64,000 bases of DNA, from positions 375,362 to 439,361 of the forward strand of contig CP075364.1 in assembly GCA_019454105.1 (NCBI GenBank). Direction: 5' to 3'. Numbering within the stretch: position 1 is the stretch's first letter; every line of letters starts with the position of its first letter. This document shows positions 14,936 to 24,045 of this stretch, piece after piece. The notes beneath the pieces were generated by a model. That model saw only the letters and a list, made by a program, of their open reading frames with translations. It ran no database searches and was not told the DNA's origin. Position numbers and translations under genes: made by a program. Source of the stretch: Fimbriimonadaceae bacterium (GTDB lineage: Bacteria > Armatimonadota > Fimbriimonadia > Fimbriimonadales > Fimbriimonadaceae).

Positions 14936-17260
14936 CTACTCGATAAGCCAGAGCTTGATCGGTGAGCCGGTGAAAGTGTCGGTGACGGCGCTGGCCTTGC
15001 AGGGTTCACCATCGAGGGTCACAGACTTCGGTTCCCGGGTGAGCAGGAAACTGGGACGGATCCGACCCACGGCCTCCGAATCTTGTCGCGTGAAGATCTC
15101 GACCGTTTCTCCCCAAATGAGCCTCACTCCCATGCGGCTTCTGGCCCCTGACCGGTAGTCAAACGTGAGGCCGTCGTCTGCCACAAATTCGGTCTCGCTG
15201 ACCGAGTTGTCAGGACCAGGGTTGACGAGGAAGACGGGTTGGAGGAGATCCACTTCCGAATTTCCACGGACTTCGCGTTGGACGGGGACGATCGCTCCCG
15301 GCTTCATAAGCAATGGCGATTCGTTCAGGTTCACGGCCCGCTTTTCTGAAGCGCCGAGCCTCCTGCCGGTCGAGAGGTCGAACCAGCCCTGCCCACGAGG
15401 CAACGCCACCTCACGCTCCTTCTTCTTCACCGTCAGCAACGGTGCGTGCATCAGTTCGGGTCCAACCATGAACTGATCGTTGCACTCATACCACTCTGGA
15501 TCTTCAAAGTCATACAGAACCGGCCTCACGATCGGGTCGCCCGACTCCTCCTGTGTGATGAAGAGCTGATAAAGATAGGGCAGAAAGCGATAGCGCAGCC
15601 GAATATAGTGGGCGACAGTCTCCCGGAACTTGCGGGGATACTGCCATGGCTCCTCCCGCCTGCTTTCGAGGGTGGAGTGGTTACGGAAAAACGGGAACAG
15701 GAAGCACGCTTGAATCCAACGGGTCATCAATTCGCCGTGGGCGTCGCCGCCGAATCCAGCGACGTCAGGGCCGTTGAACGGGATTCCGCTGATCGACATG
15801 CCTAACGTCGTTGGGACGGAGATCCTCAAGTGGAACTCGTTCGACACGTTGTCCCCGGTCCACACCGCACTGAAGCGGCTCGTGCCCGTGAATCCTGAGC
15901 GGGTGAGCAGGAACGGCCTTTCGTTCGGACGAGCGCGCAAAAACCCTTCGACCGTCGCCATCTGCATCCCGAGGGCGTATTGGTTCCGGTGCAGGTTGTG
16001 GGCCGCCTGTCCGTCTTCGAAAAGCATGTCCTGAGGGTCGACCGGCCCCGTCGAGGGGTCGTTCATATCGACCCAAGCCGCCCCGAAGCCGCAGTCTCGG
16101 AACTCGGCCGCATACCCCGCCCACCAGTCTCGAACTTGGTGTTGGATGAAGTCCGGGAAGACGGTGTCGCCCGGCCAGACAATCCCGACGAATTCGCCTC
16201 CTTCGGGATTCTTGCAAAAGACCTTGTGCTTGCGACCGTCGTCATAGACACGATAGCCTGGCTCTTGCTTCACCCCCGGATCGATGATGGGCACGATGCG
16301 CCTACCGTTCTTGGCCAGAGCATCGGCCGTGGATTGGACTCCATTTGGGAACTGGTCGACGTTGGTCTGAAAGATTCGAAACCCATCCATGTAGTCAAGG
16401 TCGAGCCAAAGACCGCTGCACGGGATTTCGTGCTTGGCGAACTTCTGGTCCAAATCGGTGAGGTCCTTGTGGCCGCCGTATCCCCATCGAGACTGGTGGA
16501 AGCCGAGGCTCCAAAGTGGAGGGAGGGGCGTCCGGCCGACCAAGCTTTGAAGCTTTCTTGTGAGTTCGGCCAGGGACTCGGCGGTCAAGATCCATAGATG
16601 GGGTTCTCCAGACTCGCTCCCGAGAAGCAACGTATGATGGGTCGCTTGCCAAGCGGCGAACGCCCGGTCTCCTTCTCGTCCCGGTGTCGACATGAACGTC
16701 ACGGCCGGATTGTCGATGAGAAACCCGATCCAACCCTGGGGCACCTTGACCGCGACGTAAGGGGTCGTGAAATACGGCGGGTCGACCGGATGCTCCATCC
16801 ATTGCGACCAGTGGAAATCGCTCCAAACATCGGTGTTGTAGAACTTGGTCCGGACCCCTGAGAGCTCGAGCCGCCCGAACCACTTTTCGCCCATGCCGTA
16901 GTAGCGGGCGTCGGCGGGCATCTCGAACTGGAACAGGGAGGCCTCGCCACAAACTCCGAACGAGCCCGTTCTTGGGGCTGTGACCCACGGGTTACCGTCC
17001 GGACCGATGACCCTGGTCTCAAGGTGGGCCCCGATTTCAAGACCGTGACTCCTGCATACGGGCGGCGGGGTCAAGGGCGCCAAGGGGCGGTTGGGCCTCC
17101 ATGTCTCGAGCCGAGTTGCCGACAGGTGATGGATCCCTCCCTCGTGCGATTCAGCTGTGAAGTGAAACCGCTTTCCCCCCGCCTCAAACATCCCAGATCT
17201 GGGATCAAAGTTCTGAGCGTAACTGAAGTTCGCTGGGTGAGGAAACTTCGTGTAGTACAT
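14936..17260 (-). CDS. GH31 alpha-glucosidase
   Basis: The 774-residue protein shows the GH31 plan: N-terminal beta domain with MGEKWFG, a (beta/alpha)8 barrel with LWLDLDYMDGF, the catalytic nucleophile in AAWVDMNDPS and the acid/base region FSAVWTGDN, then C-terminal beta domains. There is no signal peptide, so it should act in the cytoplasm on imported maltodextrins, releasing glucose from the non-reducing end. It lies upstream of lacI on the same strand with 190 bases between, and probably has a separate transcript. ATG 17260 has no clear Shine-Dalgarno. An alpha-xylosidase role cannot be excluded. Confidence 0.93.
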   Translation of the reverse strand: MYYTKFPHPANFSYAQNFDPRSGMFEAGGKRFHFTAESHEGGIHHLSATRLETWRPNRPLAPLTPPPVCRSHGLEIGAHLETRVIGPDGNPWVTAPRTGSFGVCGEASLFQFEMPADARYYGMGEKWFGRLELSGVRTKFYNTDVWSDFHWSQWMEHPVDPPYFTTPYVAVKVPQGWIGFLIDNPAVTFMSTPGREGDRAFAAWQATHHTLLLGSESGEPHLWILTAESLAELTRKLQSLVGRTPLPPLWSLGFHQSRWGYGGHKDLTDLDQKFAKHEIPCSGLWLDLDYMDGFRIFQTNVDQFPNGVQSTADALAKNGRRIVPIIDPGVKQEPGYRVYDDGRKHKVFCKNPEGGEFVGIVWPGDTVFPDFIQHQVRDWWAGYAAEFRDCGFGAAWVDMNDPSTGPVDPQDMLFEDGQAAHNLHRNQYALGMQMATVEGFLRARPNERPFLLTRSGFTGTSRFSAVWTGDNVSNEFHLRISVPTTLGMSISGIPFNGPDVAGFGGDAHGELMTRWIQACFLFPFFRNHSTLESRREEPWQYPRKFRETVAHYIRLRYRFLPYLYQLFITQEESGDPIVRPVLYDFEDPEWYECNDQFMVGPELMHAPLLTVKKKEREVALPRGQGWFDLSTGRRLGASEKRAVNLNESPLLMKPGAIVPVQREVRGNSEVDLLQPVFLVNPGPDNSVSETEFVADDGLTFDYRSGARSRMGVRLIWGETVEIFTRQDSEAVGRIRPSFLLTREPKSVTLDGEPCKASAVTDTFTGSPIKLWLIE

Positions 17261-17395
17261 GCCGGCGGGCTGGAGTGTGACCGATCCGTTCAGGCAGGCC
17301 CGGTCCCGTCCGGCCGATCCGCATTGTTTCTGTCAGCAATCTTGCGGGAAATCAGGACGATACGCCTCACTCCATGAGAAGTCGCGATCAGACTG

Positions 17396-17425
17396 TTGAC
17401 ATGCGGACCGTGTATATCTCATACT
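17396..17425 (+). promoter_or_regulatory. promoter of the PEP-CTERM gene
   Basis: TTGACA (17396-17401), 18 bases, CATACT (17420-17425). The transcript would have a leader of about 35 bases containing a Shine-Dalgarno (GAGAGG) before ATG 17468. Confidence 0.5.
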
Positions 17426-17467
17426 ATTGATGTCGCGGCAAACAGTCGCATAGTTGAGAGGTACCTC

Positions 17468-18049
17468 ATGAAAAGAGTTGCATTGGTCGCCCTTGCGATC
17501 GTTTCGTCGAACGCATTTGGTCAAATCTTGACCGAAACATTCCCAGATCCCTTCATCGGTTGGCGCAGCCGATGGTTCGCCCAGAACTCTGACGCCCGCA
17601 ACTACTATGTGGTCGCTGGCAATCCCGACGAGGACAACCGAGGCAACAACCCTGAGGGCCTGTGGATCGCTCAGGGCAACACCATCGGAGGTTCCACCGT
17701 CGACATCACCTTCGACTCAAGCTTCGGCTCACTGGTGAGGAGCTTCAGCTTCGGCGTCGAGGCCTTTGTCAAGCAGCGGATCAGCATCTTTGACGCGTCC
17801 AGCGCCGAGATCGGCTTCATTGTCGCTGAGAACGGCGACTTCGGCTTCGGTCACGAGGATGTGCTCTCCGTGGTCGCTCCGAACGGAATCTCTCGGATCA
17901 GGTTCGACTCCTCGCCGTATGGCGGTGGTCAGATTGAGGGCAACACCTCGGTCGATAACTTCCGGGTCGAGATCGTTCCCGAGCCGGGCACGATGATCGC
18001 CTTGGGAGCGGGCCTTGCCGCTCTCGCTGCCCGACGCCGACGCAAGTAG
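17468..18049 (+). CDS. PEP-CTERM sorting-domain protein
   Basis: The 193-residue protein has a signal peptide (MKRVALVALAIVSSNAFGQ), a beta-sandwich-like body, and a C-terminus with VPEPGT, a hydrophobic helix and an RRRRK end: the classic PEP-CTERM tripartite tail. Such proteins are cut and surface-anchored or released by an exosortase, which is not encoded in this window. GAGAGG sits six bases before ATG 17468, which decides the start. It stands alone and diverges from the GH31 gene. The carried domain is not recognised. Confidence 0.9.
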   Translation: MKRVALVALAIVSSNAFGQILTETFPDPFIGWRSRWFAQNSDARNYYVVAGNPDEDNRGNNPEGLWIAQGNTIGGSTVDITFDSSFGSLVRSFSFGVEAFVKQRISIFDASSAEIGFIVAENGDFGFGHEDVLSVVAPNGISRIRFDSSPYGGGQIEGNTSVDNFRVEIVPEPGTMIALGAGLAALAARRRRK

Positions 18050-18071
18050 TCCTTGTCGAGGCCAACACCCG

Positions 18072-18101
18072 CCAGCCCGGCCCTCAGCGGCGCCGGGCTG
18101 G
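18072..18101. terminator. hairpin between convergent PEP-CTERM and kynU genes
   Basis: A 9-bp perfect stem CCAGCCCGG/CCGGGCTGG with a 12-base loop spans the kynU stop codon (18084). No U-run follows on either strand, so termination is likely but not typical rho-independent. Confidence 0.5.
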
Positions 18102-19325
18102 TTCGGTATTGACAGACTGAATGGCTCGCGCAGCCTTGGCAATGTCTTCATCGGTTGTCAAGATGTCCGGGCAGAGCCTGACGAAACCGCCTCTTGAGTC
18201 CGTCTTGACTCCCATGGTTCGAAGGCGCCGGACAGCCTCGTCTGCGTTTGAAACGGGCCAGAGGGCGAACGCGCCCCCCTCTTCGGGTCGAGTCGGGACG
18301 TGGAGATCGGAACAAGCCGCGCGAAGTTTGGCAAGTGTTTCGAGGCTGTGCTTTCGGAGCCTCTCGACGCCGATGGCCAGAGTGAACTCGAGGCCTGCCC
18401 TCGCTTGGTATGTGGTAAGGATTGGCGGCGTCGATTCGAGCCAGGCGTCCCCTCCTTCGCTGAGTTCGGGCTGATCCGGCCTCAAGTAGGAAAACGTGTC
18501 TTTCTTTGCGAACCAGCCGGTGTCGAGGGTCCTCTTGGCCGTGTCGAGATGCCGTGGATGGATGGCCAGGAAGCCCGCGCCTGGTCCTCCACGCAGGTAT
18601 TTGTAACACCCGCCAATGGCAAAGTCGAATCCATGACGGTCGAAATCGACGGGTATGACTCCCGCTGAGTGGTAGGTGTCCACGAGCACCTGGCTGCCCT
18701 TGCTCTGGGCATGCTTCACCAAATCCTCGAGGCCCTGGAGGATCTGCCCGGTCGTGAAGTAGACCTGAGAGACCACCAGGAGGTCGCAACCCTTCTCGAC
18801 CCGCTCAGCGATCGCGCCGGCTTCGAACAAATGCACGGGGCCGTCGTTCAAGGACGGGTCGACGAAATCGACTGTCGCCCTACCCTGAATTGCATAAGTT
18901 TTCAGGATAAAGTCGATCGAATCAAACTCTCCTGTTGTCGTGACCACGCGCACGGGTCGGTTCTGTGGAAAGCTGTTGAGAACGGCCCGGAGACCCTGGC
19001 CAGCCGAAGTTTTCGGCACGACCGCATCGTCTCGGGAGACCCCGATCAAGCGGGAGATCCGGCTCCGGAACCGCCCTTGCTCGTCAAGCCAGGCCACCCA
19101 CGCCTCGTCCATGGACTCGTACCAGAGGGTCGACGCCTCGGCGATATCACAAGCAGTTTGGTCCAGTGGACGACCCAGCGAATGGTTGGCCAGATAAGTC
19201 AGTCCCTGCTGCCGCTCTCGGGCCAAGACTTTGTGAAACAAGGGATCGATGTGCTTGCGAATCGCTCCCTGTTCGATTGGCCCAGGGCCAAGGGCCGCGA
19301 TCGCGAACCCAATGTCCGGCGTCAC
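18084..19325 (-). CDS. kynU: kynureninase
   Basis: The 413-residue PLP enzyme (aminotransferase class V fold) cleaves kynurenine to anthranilate and alanine, or 3-hydroxykynurenine to 3-hydroxyanthranilate. The PLP lysine is in [12 protein letters not shown], and [15 protein letters not shown] and GFLAIHP match the family. Length is normal. GTG 19325 is chosen because it overlaps the kynA stop (GTGA); a TTG at 19352 is also open. It is co-transcribed with kynA. The formamidase (kynB) that links the two steps is absent here. Confidence 0.92.
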   Translation of the reverse strand: MTPDIGFAIAALGPGPIEQGAIRKHIDPLFHKVLARERQQGLTYLANHSLGRPLDQTACDIAEASTLWYESMDEAWVAWLDEQGRFRSRISRLIGVSRDDAVVPKTSAGQGLRAVLNSFPQNRPVRVVTTTGEFDSIDFILKTYAIQGRATVDFVDPSLNDGPVHLFEAGAIAERVEKGCDLLVVSQVYFTTGQILQGLEDLVKHAQSKGSQVLVDTYHSAGVIPVDFDRHGFDFAIGGCYKYLRGGPGAGFLAIHPRHLDTAKRTLDTGWFAKKDTFSYLRPDQPELSEGGDAWLESTPPILTTYQARAGLEFTLAIGVERLRKHSLETLAKLRAACSDLHVPTRPEEGGAFALWPVSNADEAVRRLRTMGVKTDSRGGFVRLCPDILTTDEDIAKAARAIQSVNTEPARRR

Positions 19326-20164
19326 GCCCCGATCACCGTGCGCACGTCCCAAAGCTCAGGAAACAGCCGGATGTCGAGGGCCTGTCGCAAGAAACCGACG
19401 CCCGATGAACCCCCAGTCCCTGTCTTGTGACCGATGATCCGCTCGACCGTCTTCATGTGGCGAAACCTCCAAAGCTGGAACTGCTCTTCGACGTCGACGA
19501 GCTTTTCGCACATCTCATAGGCGTCCCAATAGTCCGATGTATTGTTATAGATGATCTCAAAAACTTGTACAACTCCCTCGTGCGGCTCATAGGGCAACGT
19601 AAAGTCGCGGTCGATCCGTTCTTGAGGGACCGGCAACCCGCGGCGACCCAGGTAGGCCAGGAACTCGTCATAAAGGCTCCGTGAGCGAAGCACCGAGGCT
19701 AACTCAGCGTAAACCTCCGGCTTGTGCCGAAAGACGGCGATCGCCTTGGAGTCCTTGTTGCCAAGCAGGAACTCGATCATCCGGTATTGGTGGGACTGAA
19801 ACCCGCTAGCCCGGCCAAGGACAGCCCGGAACTGGGAGTACTCGCTGGGAGTGAGGGTCGCCAGCACCGCCCACTGTTCATAAAGCATCCGCTGGACGTG
19901 CTTCACCCTGGCAAGGATTTTGAAAGAAGGGGCAAGGGCGTCTTCTTGGACAAACCTCATGGCCGCCTGGAGTTCATGGACGACGAGCTTCATCCAGAGC
20001 TCGCTGGTTTGGTGTTGGACGATGAACAGCATTTCATCGTGGTGCACCGGCTCTGAGAGCGGCCTTTGGCAATCCAGGAGCTGGTCGAGCTGCAGATACC
20101 CAGCGTAGTCGAGCCTTCCCGAAAGATCCGTGTGGATCGTCGGTTCGAGTGGCCTGGCTCCCAT
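19322..20164 (-). CDS. kynA: tryptophan 2,3-dioxygenase
   Basis: The 280-residue heme enzyme opens the indole ring of tryptophan to give N-formylkynurenine. Family marks are [35 protein letters not shown] with the substrate-side histidine, SGFQSHQYR, and the axial-heme region [20 protein letters not shown]. It is the first gene of the kynA-kynU operon. TAAGAT lies six bases before the ATG, so the mRNA is probably leaderless. The promoter region is only 54 bases and is shared back-to-back with the metal importer operon. Confidence 0.96.
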   Translation of the reverse strand: MGARPLEPTIHTDLSGRLDYAGYLQLDQLLDCQRPLSEPVHHDEMLFIVQHQTSELWMKLVVHELQAAMRFVQEDALAPSFKILARVKHVQRMLYEQWAVLATLTPSEYSQFRAVLGRASGFQSHQYRMIEFLLGNKDSKAIAVFRHKPEVYAELASVLRSRSLYDEFLAYLGRRGLPVPQERIDRDFTLPYEPHEGVVQVFEIIYNNTSDYWDAYEMCEKLVDVEEQFQLWRFRHMKTVERIIGHKTGTGGSSGVGFLRQALDIRLFPELWDVRTVIGA

Positions 20165-20170
20165 GCCCGA

Positions 20171-20212
20171 ATCTTACCGGACCTTCAATTTCATCTCCAC
20201 AGAGCGCATAAT
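20171..20212. promoter_or_regulatory. divergent leaderless promoters, kynA and metal importer
   Basis: Minus strand: TAAGAT (20171-20176) six bases before the kynA ATG, with TGGAGA 17 bases upstream of it. Plus strand: TTCAAT (20184-20189), 17 bases, CATAAT (20207-20212), six bases before ATG 20219. The two -10 boxes face away from each other inside 54 bases, so polymerase or a repressor on one promoter would affect the other. Confidence 0.5.
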
Positions 20213-20218
20213 GCTCCC

Positions 20219-21151
20219 ATGAGGGAATTTTTAGCCTTGGCTAAATTTTTGGCCGGGGGCTTGATGCTTCTGGCCGCTTGCGGGCCGCCGGCCCCTCCCT
20301 CAGAGGATCACCGGACCATAAAAGTCACGACGACGATCGGAATGATCGCGGACGCAGCCCGGAACATCGGGGGCCCGACCTTCGAAGTCGTCGAACTGAT
20401 GGGCCCGGGCATCGACCCGCACCTTTACAGACCGACGGCTGGAGATCTCGCCAGGATCGAGGGCGCTGACGTCGTCCTCCACCTCGGACTCGAGCTCGAG
20501 GGACGGATGGGCCAGGTCTTTGAGAGCCTCAAAGGATCCAGAAAGACCGTCAGAGCTGTCGGCGAATCGATTCCGAAAGAGAAGCTCCTCGAAGTTCAAG
20601 GCGTTCCCGGTAAGCACGACCCCCATGTTTGGTTCGATCCTCAACTTTGGTCGATCGTCGTGGCCGACATTGCGAGAGCTCTCGCCGACCGCGCCCCCGA
20701 ACAGAAAAGTGAGATCGAGCGCCGGCTCGCAGACTACCAAGCCGACCTGGCAGCGTTGGACGGCGAGGTGCGCAGGACCGTCGCCCAACTGCACCTTGAG
20801 GCCCGTGTGCTCGTCACAGCCCACGACGCCTTTCACTACTTTGGAAAGGCCTATGGCTTTGAAGTCCTCGGCATCCAAGGCGTCAGCACCGCCGCCGAGG
20901 CCTCGCCCTCCGACATCAGGCGCCTCGCCAGATTCTTGGCCGACCGCAAAGTCAAGGCGGTCTTTGTGGAGACGAGCCTCTCGCCGGGCACGGTCAAGGC
21001 CCTTCAAGAATCGGCGTCTTCACTTGGCTGGAAGGTCGTGATCGGTGGCTCGCTGTTCTCGGACGCCATGGGCGACAAGGGGACTCCCGAAGGAACCTAT
21101 GTCGGGATGGTCAGGCACAACGTCAACACGATTGTGGGAGCCCTTCAATGA
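20219..21151 (+). CDS. metal ABC transporter substrate-binding lipoprotein (Mn/Fe/Zn)
   Basis: The 310-residue protein has a lipoprotein signal (GGLMLLAACG, cysteine as anchor) and a cluster A-I metal-binding fold. The four expected ligands are readable: His in GIDPHLYRP, His in HDPHVWFDP, Glu in VFVETS and Asp in SLFSDAMG. This His-His-Glu-Asp set resembles PsaA/MntC/TroA and favours manganese or iron over zinc, and the His-rich loop of ZnuA is missing. ATG 20219 is preferred for its -10 box six bases upstream. It is the first gene of a four-gene operon; the next gene overlaps by four bases. Confidence 0.92.
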   Translation: MREFLALAKFLAGGLMLLAACGPPAPPSEDHRTIKVTTTIGMIADAARNIGGPTFEVVELMGPGIDPHLYRPTAGDLARIEGADVVLHLGLELEGRMGQVFESLKGSRKTVRAVGESIPKEKLLEVQGVPGKHDPHVWFDPQLWSIVVADIARALADRAPEQKSEIERRLADYQADLAALDGEVRRTVAQLHLEARVLVTAHDAFHYFGKAYGFEVLGIQGVSTAAEASPSDIRRLARFLADRKVKAVFVETSLSPGTVKALQESASSLGWKVVIGGSLFSDAMGDKGTPEGTYVGMVRHNVNTIVGALQ

Positions 21152-21876
21152 CCCCTGCGCTCTCGATCAGAGATCTCACCGTGACGTACGGTGAAAAACC
21201 GGCCCTCTGGGACATCGATCTGGACTTTGAACCTGGGTCGCTGACGGCGGTCGTCGGCCCCAACGGGGCCGGGAAGAGCACTCTCCTCAAGGCAGTATTG
21301 GGGCTCCTGCCCAAGGTCGCGGGCACGGTCCTGGCTTTTGGTGCGCCGATCGCGGACTCTCTTGACCGGATCGCTTATGTTCCCCAAAGATCGGCCGTCG
21401 ATTGGGACTTCCCGACCGACGTCTTGGACGTCGCCATGATGGGCGCTTACAGGAAACTGGGCTGGTTCCGTCGTCCCGGCGCCGCCGAAAGGGCCAAGGC
21501 TCTTGAGTGCCTCGACAGGCTCGGGATCGCCGACCTCAGTCGGCGCCAAATCAGCCAACTCAGCGGGGGGCAGCAGCAGAGAGTGTTTCTGGCAAGGGCC
21601 CTTGTGCAAGATCCCGACCTTTTCCTACTTGACGAGCCTTTGGCGGGCGTCGACGTCACCACCGAGGAGCGCGCCCTAGACCTGTTCAGGCAGCTCCAGG
21701 GACAGGGGAAAACGGTGATCGTGGTCCACCACGACTTGGAGACGGTGCGCGATGTCTTTGACCGGGCGGTGCTCCTCAATGTCAGGCTTGTCGCTAACGG
21801 GCCCGTCCGGGACGTGATGGAGCCCGCGGTCCTGCGCAAGGCCTATCTCGGGGGGCGGGATCAAGTCGTGTGCTGA
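21148..21876 (+). CDS. metal ABC transporter ATP-binding protein
   Basis: The 242-residue ATPase has Walker A GPNGAGKST, Q-loop region YVPQRSAVDWDFP, signature LSGGQQQR, Walker B LFLLDEPLAGVD and the switch histidine in VVHHD. AVDWDFP after the Q-loop is typical of the SitB/MntB group and supports Mn/Fe transport. ATG 21148 overlaps the lipoprotein gene by four bases, and its own end overlaps the next permease by seven bases. Confidence 0.95.
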   Translation: MTPALSIRDLTVTYGEKPALWDIDLDFEPGSLTAVVGPNGAGKSTLLKAVLGLLPKVAGTVLAFGAPIADSLDRIAYVPQRSAVDWDFPTDVLDVAMMGAYRKLGWFRRPGAAERAKALECLDRLGIADLSRRQISQLSGGQQQRVFLARALVQDPDLFLLDEPLAGVDVTTEERALDLFRQLQGQGKTVIVVHHDLETVRDVFDRAVLLNVRLVANGPVRDVMEPAVLRKAYLGGRDQVVC

Positions 21877-22721
21877 TCGATTCGACTGTCCGAAACGTGG
21901 TGTTGGGATGCCTGATCCTTGGGTCGGTCAGCGGCATCCTAGGCACCTTCGCCGTTCTTCGCCGTCAGGGCCTGGTCGGCGATACCTTGGCGCATGCGGC
22001 ACTGCCCGGGGTCGTGATCGCTTTCATGCTTTCTGGCTCGAAGGCACCACTCATCTTGATCTTGGGGGCGTCTGTCTCCGGTTGGATCGCGATGTCGCTG
22101 CTGTCCAGCGCTCTTCGGACGACCAGGCTCGATCCTGGAACGGTCATGGCTGTAGTGCTGTCGTCGACGTTCGGCCTCGGGGTGGCTCTCCTGTCATGGC
22201 TTCAAAAGAGCCCTACGGCCAGTCTGGCCGGGTTGGACAAGTACTTGTTGGGCCAAGCCGCGTCCTTGGTTTCCGATCAGGTGGCCGTGATGGGCATCCT
22301 TGGGGCCGTTTGTGTGATCTTGGTGGCATTGCTGTTCAAGGAGTTCAAGCTCTTATCGTTCGATCCTGTGTTCGCAAAATCGACCGGATGGCCTGTCGCA
22401 ATCCTTGAGTCGGTTCTCACGGGCTTGCTCTTGGTGTCGATCGTGGTCGGGCTCAACACAGTCGGGGTGGTTCTGATGTCCGCCATGCTGGTGGCTCCAG
22501 CTGTGGCGGCCCGCCCGTGGAGTCGCTCCTTGACCGGTATGACCCTTGGGGCCGCTGTCGTCGGCTCGACCTGTGGCCTCCTGGGCGCTGGGGTCAGCCT
22601 GACAGTCCCCAAAGTGCCCACCGGACCTGCGATCGTTGTCTTCCTTGGAGTCGCGGTCGTGGCTTCTCTCGTGCTTCGCCACGAACGCCGCGCGAGACTC
22701 CCGGCCTGGAGGCGACCTTGA
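21870..22721 (+). CDS. metal ABC transporter permease 1
   Basis: The 283-residue ABC-3 family permease has about eight hydrophobic helices. The family markers are LRRQGLVGDTLAHAALPGVV near the N-terminus and GVVLMSAMLVAPAVAARPW near the C-terminus. It starts at GTG 21870 inside the end of the ATPase gene and ends by a TTGA overlap with the second permease. The two permeases presumably form a heterodimer, as in MntC/MntD or TroC/TroD systems. Confidence 0.92.
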   Translation: MLIDSTVRNVVLGCLILGSVSGILGTFAVLRRQGLVGDTLAHAALPGVVIAFMLSGSKAPLILILGASVSGWIAMSLLSSALRTTRLDPGTVMAVVLSSTFGLGVALLSWLQKSPTASLAGLDKYLLGQAASLVSDQVAVMGILGAVCVILVALLFKEFKLLSFDPVFAKSTGWPVAILESVLTGLLLVSIVVGLNTVGVVLMSAMLVAPAVAARPWSRSLTGMTLGAAVVGSTCGLLGAGVSLTVPKVPTGPAIVVFLGVAVVASLVLRHERRARLPAWRRP

Positions 22722-23818
22722 CCGGACCAACCATCGTTGCCTTGGTCGCCGGCCTTACCGCGGCAGGTTGCGCCCTGGCCGGTGTTTACCTTGTCTTGGG
22801 CCGCCGGGCCATGATGGCGGACGCGATCAGTCACTCGCTCTTGCCGGGCCTCGTCGCGGCGTATCTGTTGGCTCAGGGGCCAAACATTCTCGCAGGCACC
22901 CTTGGGGCGGTGGCCGCCGGTCTTGCGACCGTCGCCGGGGTCGAGTGGCTGAGCCGGGGGCGCCGGCTCCATGCCGACAGCGCGATTGGGGTGGTTTTCC
23001 CGTTCATGTTCGCGGTCGGCGTCTTATGGGTGTCGTTGTCGTTCTCCAACCTTCACATCGACACCGACGCGGTGCTCTTCGGCGAGATCGCCTTCGCGCC
23101 GATCGAACGGCTGACATGGGAAGGCCGCGATTTCGGGCCAGTCGCTCTTTGGCAGTCTGGAACGTTGGTCATCATCAACGCCCTGTTCCTTTTGACCCTG
23201 GGTAAGGAGCTGAAGATTGTGACCTTTGACGAGACTTCGGCCGATCTGCAAGGCGTATCCCCGGTGCGAGTCAAGTGGGCCCTGGTCACCGTGGTCTGTT
23301 TGACGACAGTTGTCGCTTTCAGCGCGGTCGGCGCCGTCTTGGCAGTCGGGCTACTTGTGGCACCGGTGGCTGTGGCCCAACTCCTGACCCGCCGTCTGCC
23401 AGTGCTGTTCGTGATGTCCCTCGTCGTCGGTGTCGGTGCGTCGTTGGCAGGCCATCTTTTGGCCCTTGCCTACGACGTCTCGATCAGTGGGACAATCGCG
23501 GCTGTCATGGGAGGGCTCTTCTTGGCCGCGTGGACCGTGGCCCCCGAGCAAGGCTGGGTCGCCCAGTGGGCGTCGCGGAAGAGACAGGCGGCCAAGCTCA
23601 AGGTGCAGACCCTGGTGGTCCATGTGGCCGAGCACCGAGGCACCCAGTCGCAATCGGTGGAAAACACTCTTGAACATCTGGTCGACGAACTGGGCTGGGC
23701 CAGGCCAGAAGCGGAGAAGGCCGTGAGGCGCGCTCGAGACTATGGGTGGATCCGTTTGGACGGCCCGACCCTGGAACTGACCGACCAGGGGCTTTCCGTC
23801 GCGAGGTCCATACTCTAG
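22718..23818 (+). CDS. metal ABC transporter permease 2 with C-terminal winged-helix-like domain
   Basis: The 366-residue protein has an ABC-3 permease core to about residue 270 (GRRAMMADAISHSLLPGLVA, AVGLLVAPVAVAQLL). A ~90-residue soluble tail follows. Its end (VENTLEHLVDELGWARPEAE, then AVRRARDYGWIRLDG and LELTDQGLSVARSIL) reads like a helix-helix-wing DNA-binding or dimerisation fold, as in DtxR/MntR-type proteins. TTG 22718 is the start because GGAGG lies five bases before it and it overlaps the upstream TGA. Permease-repressor fusions are known, for example chlamydial YtgCR, so the tail may sense metal or regulate this operon. That is inference. Confidence 0.85.
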   Translation: MTGPTIVALVAGLTAAGCALAGVYLVLGRRAMMADAISHSLLPGLVAAYLLAQGPNILAGTLGAVAAGLATVAGVEWLSRGRRLHADSAIGVVFPFMFAVGVLWVSLSFSNLHIDTDAVLFGEIAFAPIERLTWEGRDFGPVALWQSGTLVIINALFLLTLGKELKIVTFDETSADLQGVSPVRVKWALVTVVCLTTVVAFSAVGAVLAVGLLVAPVAVAQLLTRRLPVLFVMSLVVGVGASLAGHLLALAYDVSISGTIAAVMGGLFLAAWTVAPEQGWVAQWASRKRQAAKLKVQTLVVHVAEHRGTQSQSVENTLEHLVDELGWARPEAEKAVRRARDYGWIRLDGPTLELTDQGLSVARSIL

Positions 23819-23859
23819 TCCGGCCCGGCCCGCTCGGGCTGGTACCATTCGGGGCGGAC

Positions 23860-23933
23860 TGGCGGATCGTCTAATGGTAGGACACCGGTTTTTGGTGCCG
23901 TATGTCTAGGTTCGAATCCTAGTCCGCCAGCCA
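23860..23933 (+). tRNA. tRNA-Gln (anticodon UUG), CCA encoded
   Basis: The acceptor stem TGGCGGA/TCCGCCA, D-arm GTC...GAC, anticodon loop TTTTGGT with TTG at the anticodon, and T-arm CTAGG-TTCGAAT-CCTAG all fold. The discriminator G at 23930 is followed by an encoded CCA (23931-23933). The outermost anticodon-stem pair (C-T) is mismatched. No terminator is visible directly after it. Confidence 0.96.
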
Positions 23934-24045
23934 AAAAAGGACAGTGCCGATTTGAGCACCTCTTAACCCGCGACATTTGATCTCCAAAAGTCGTACACTA
24001 TCGATATGGGCACCGCGTGGTGCCCGTTTTCGTGGAGAAGAACAG

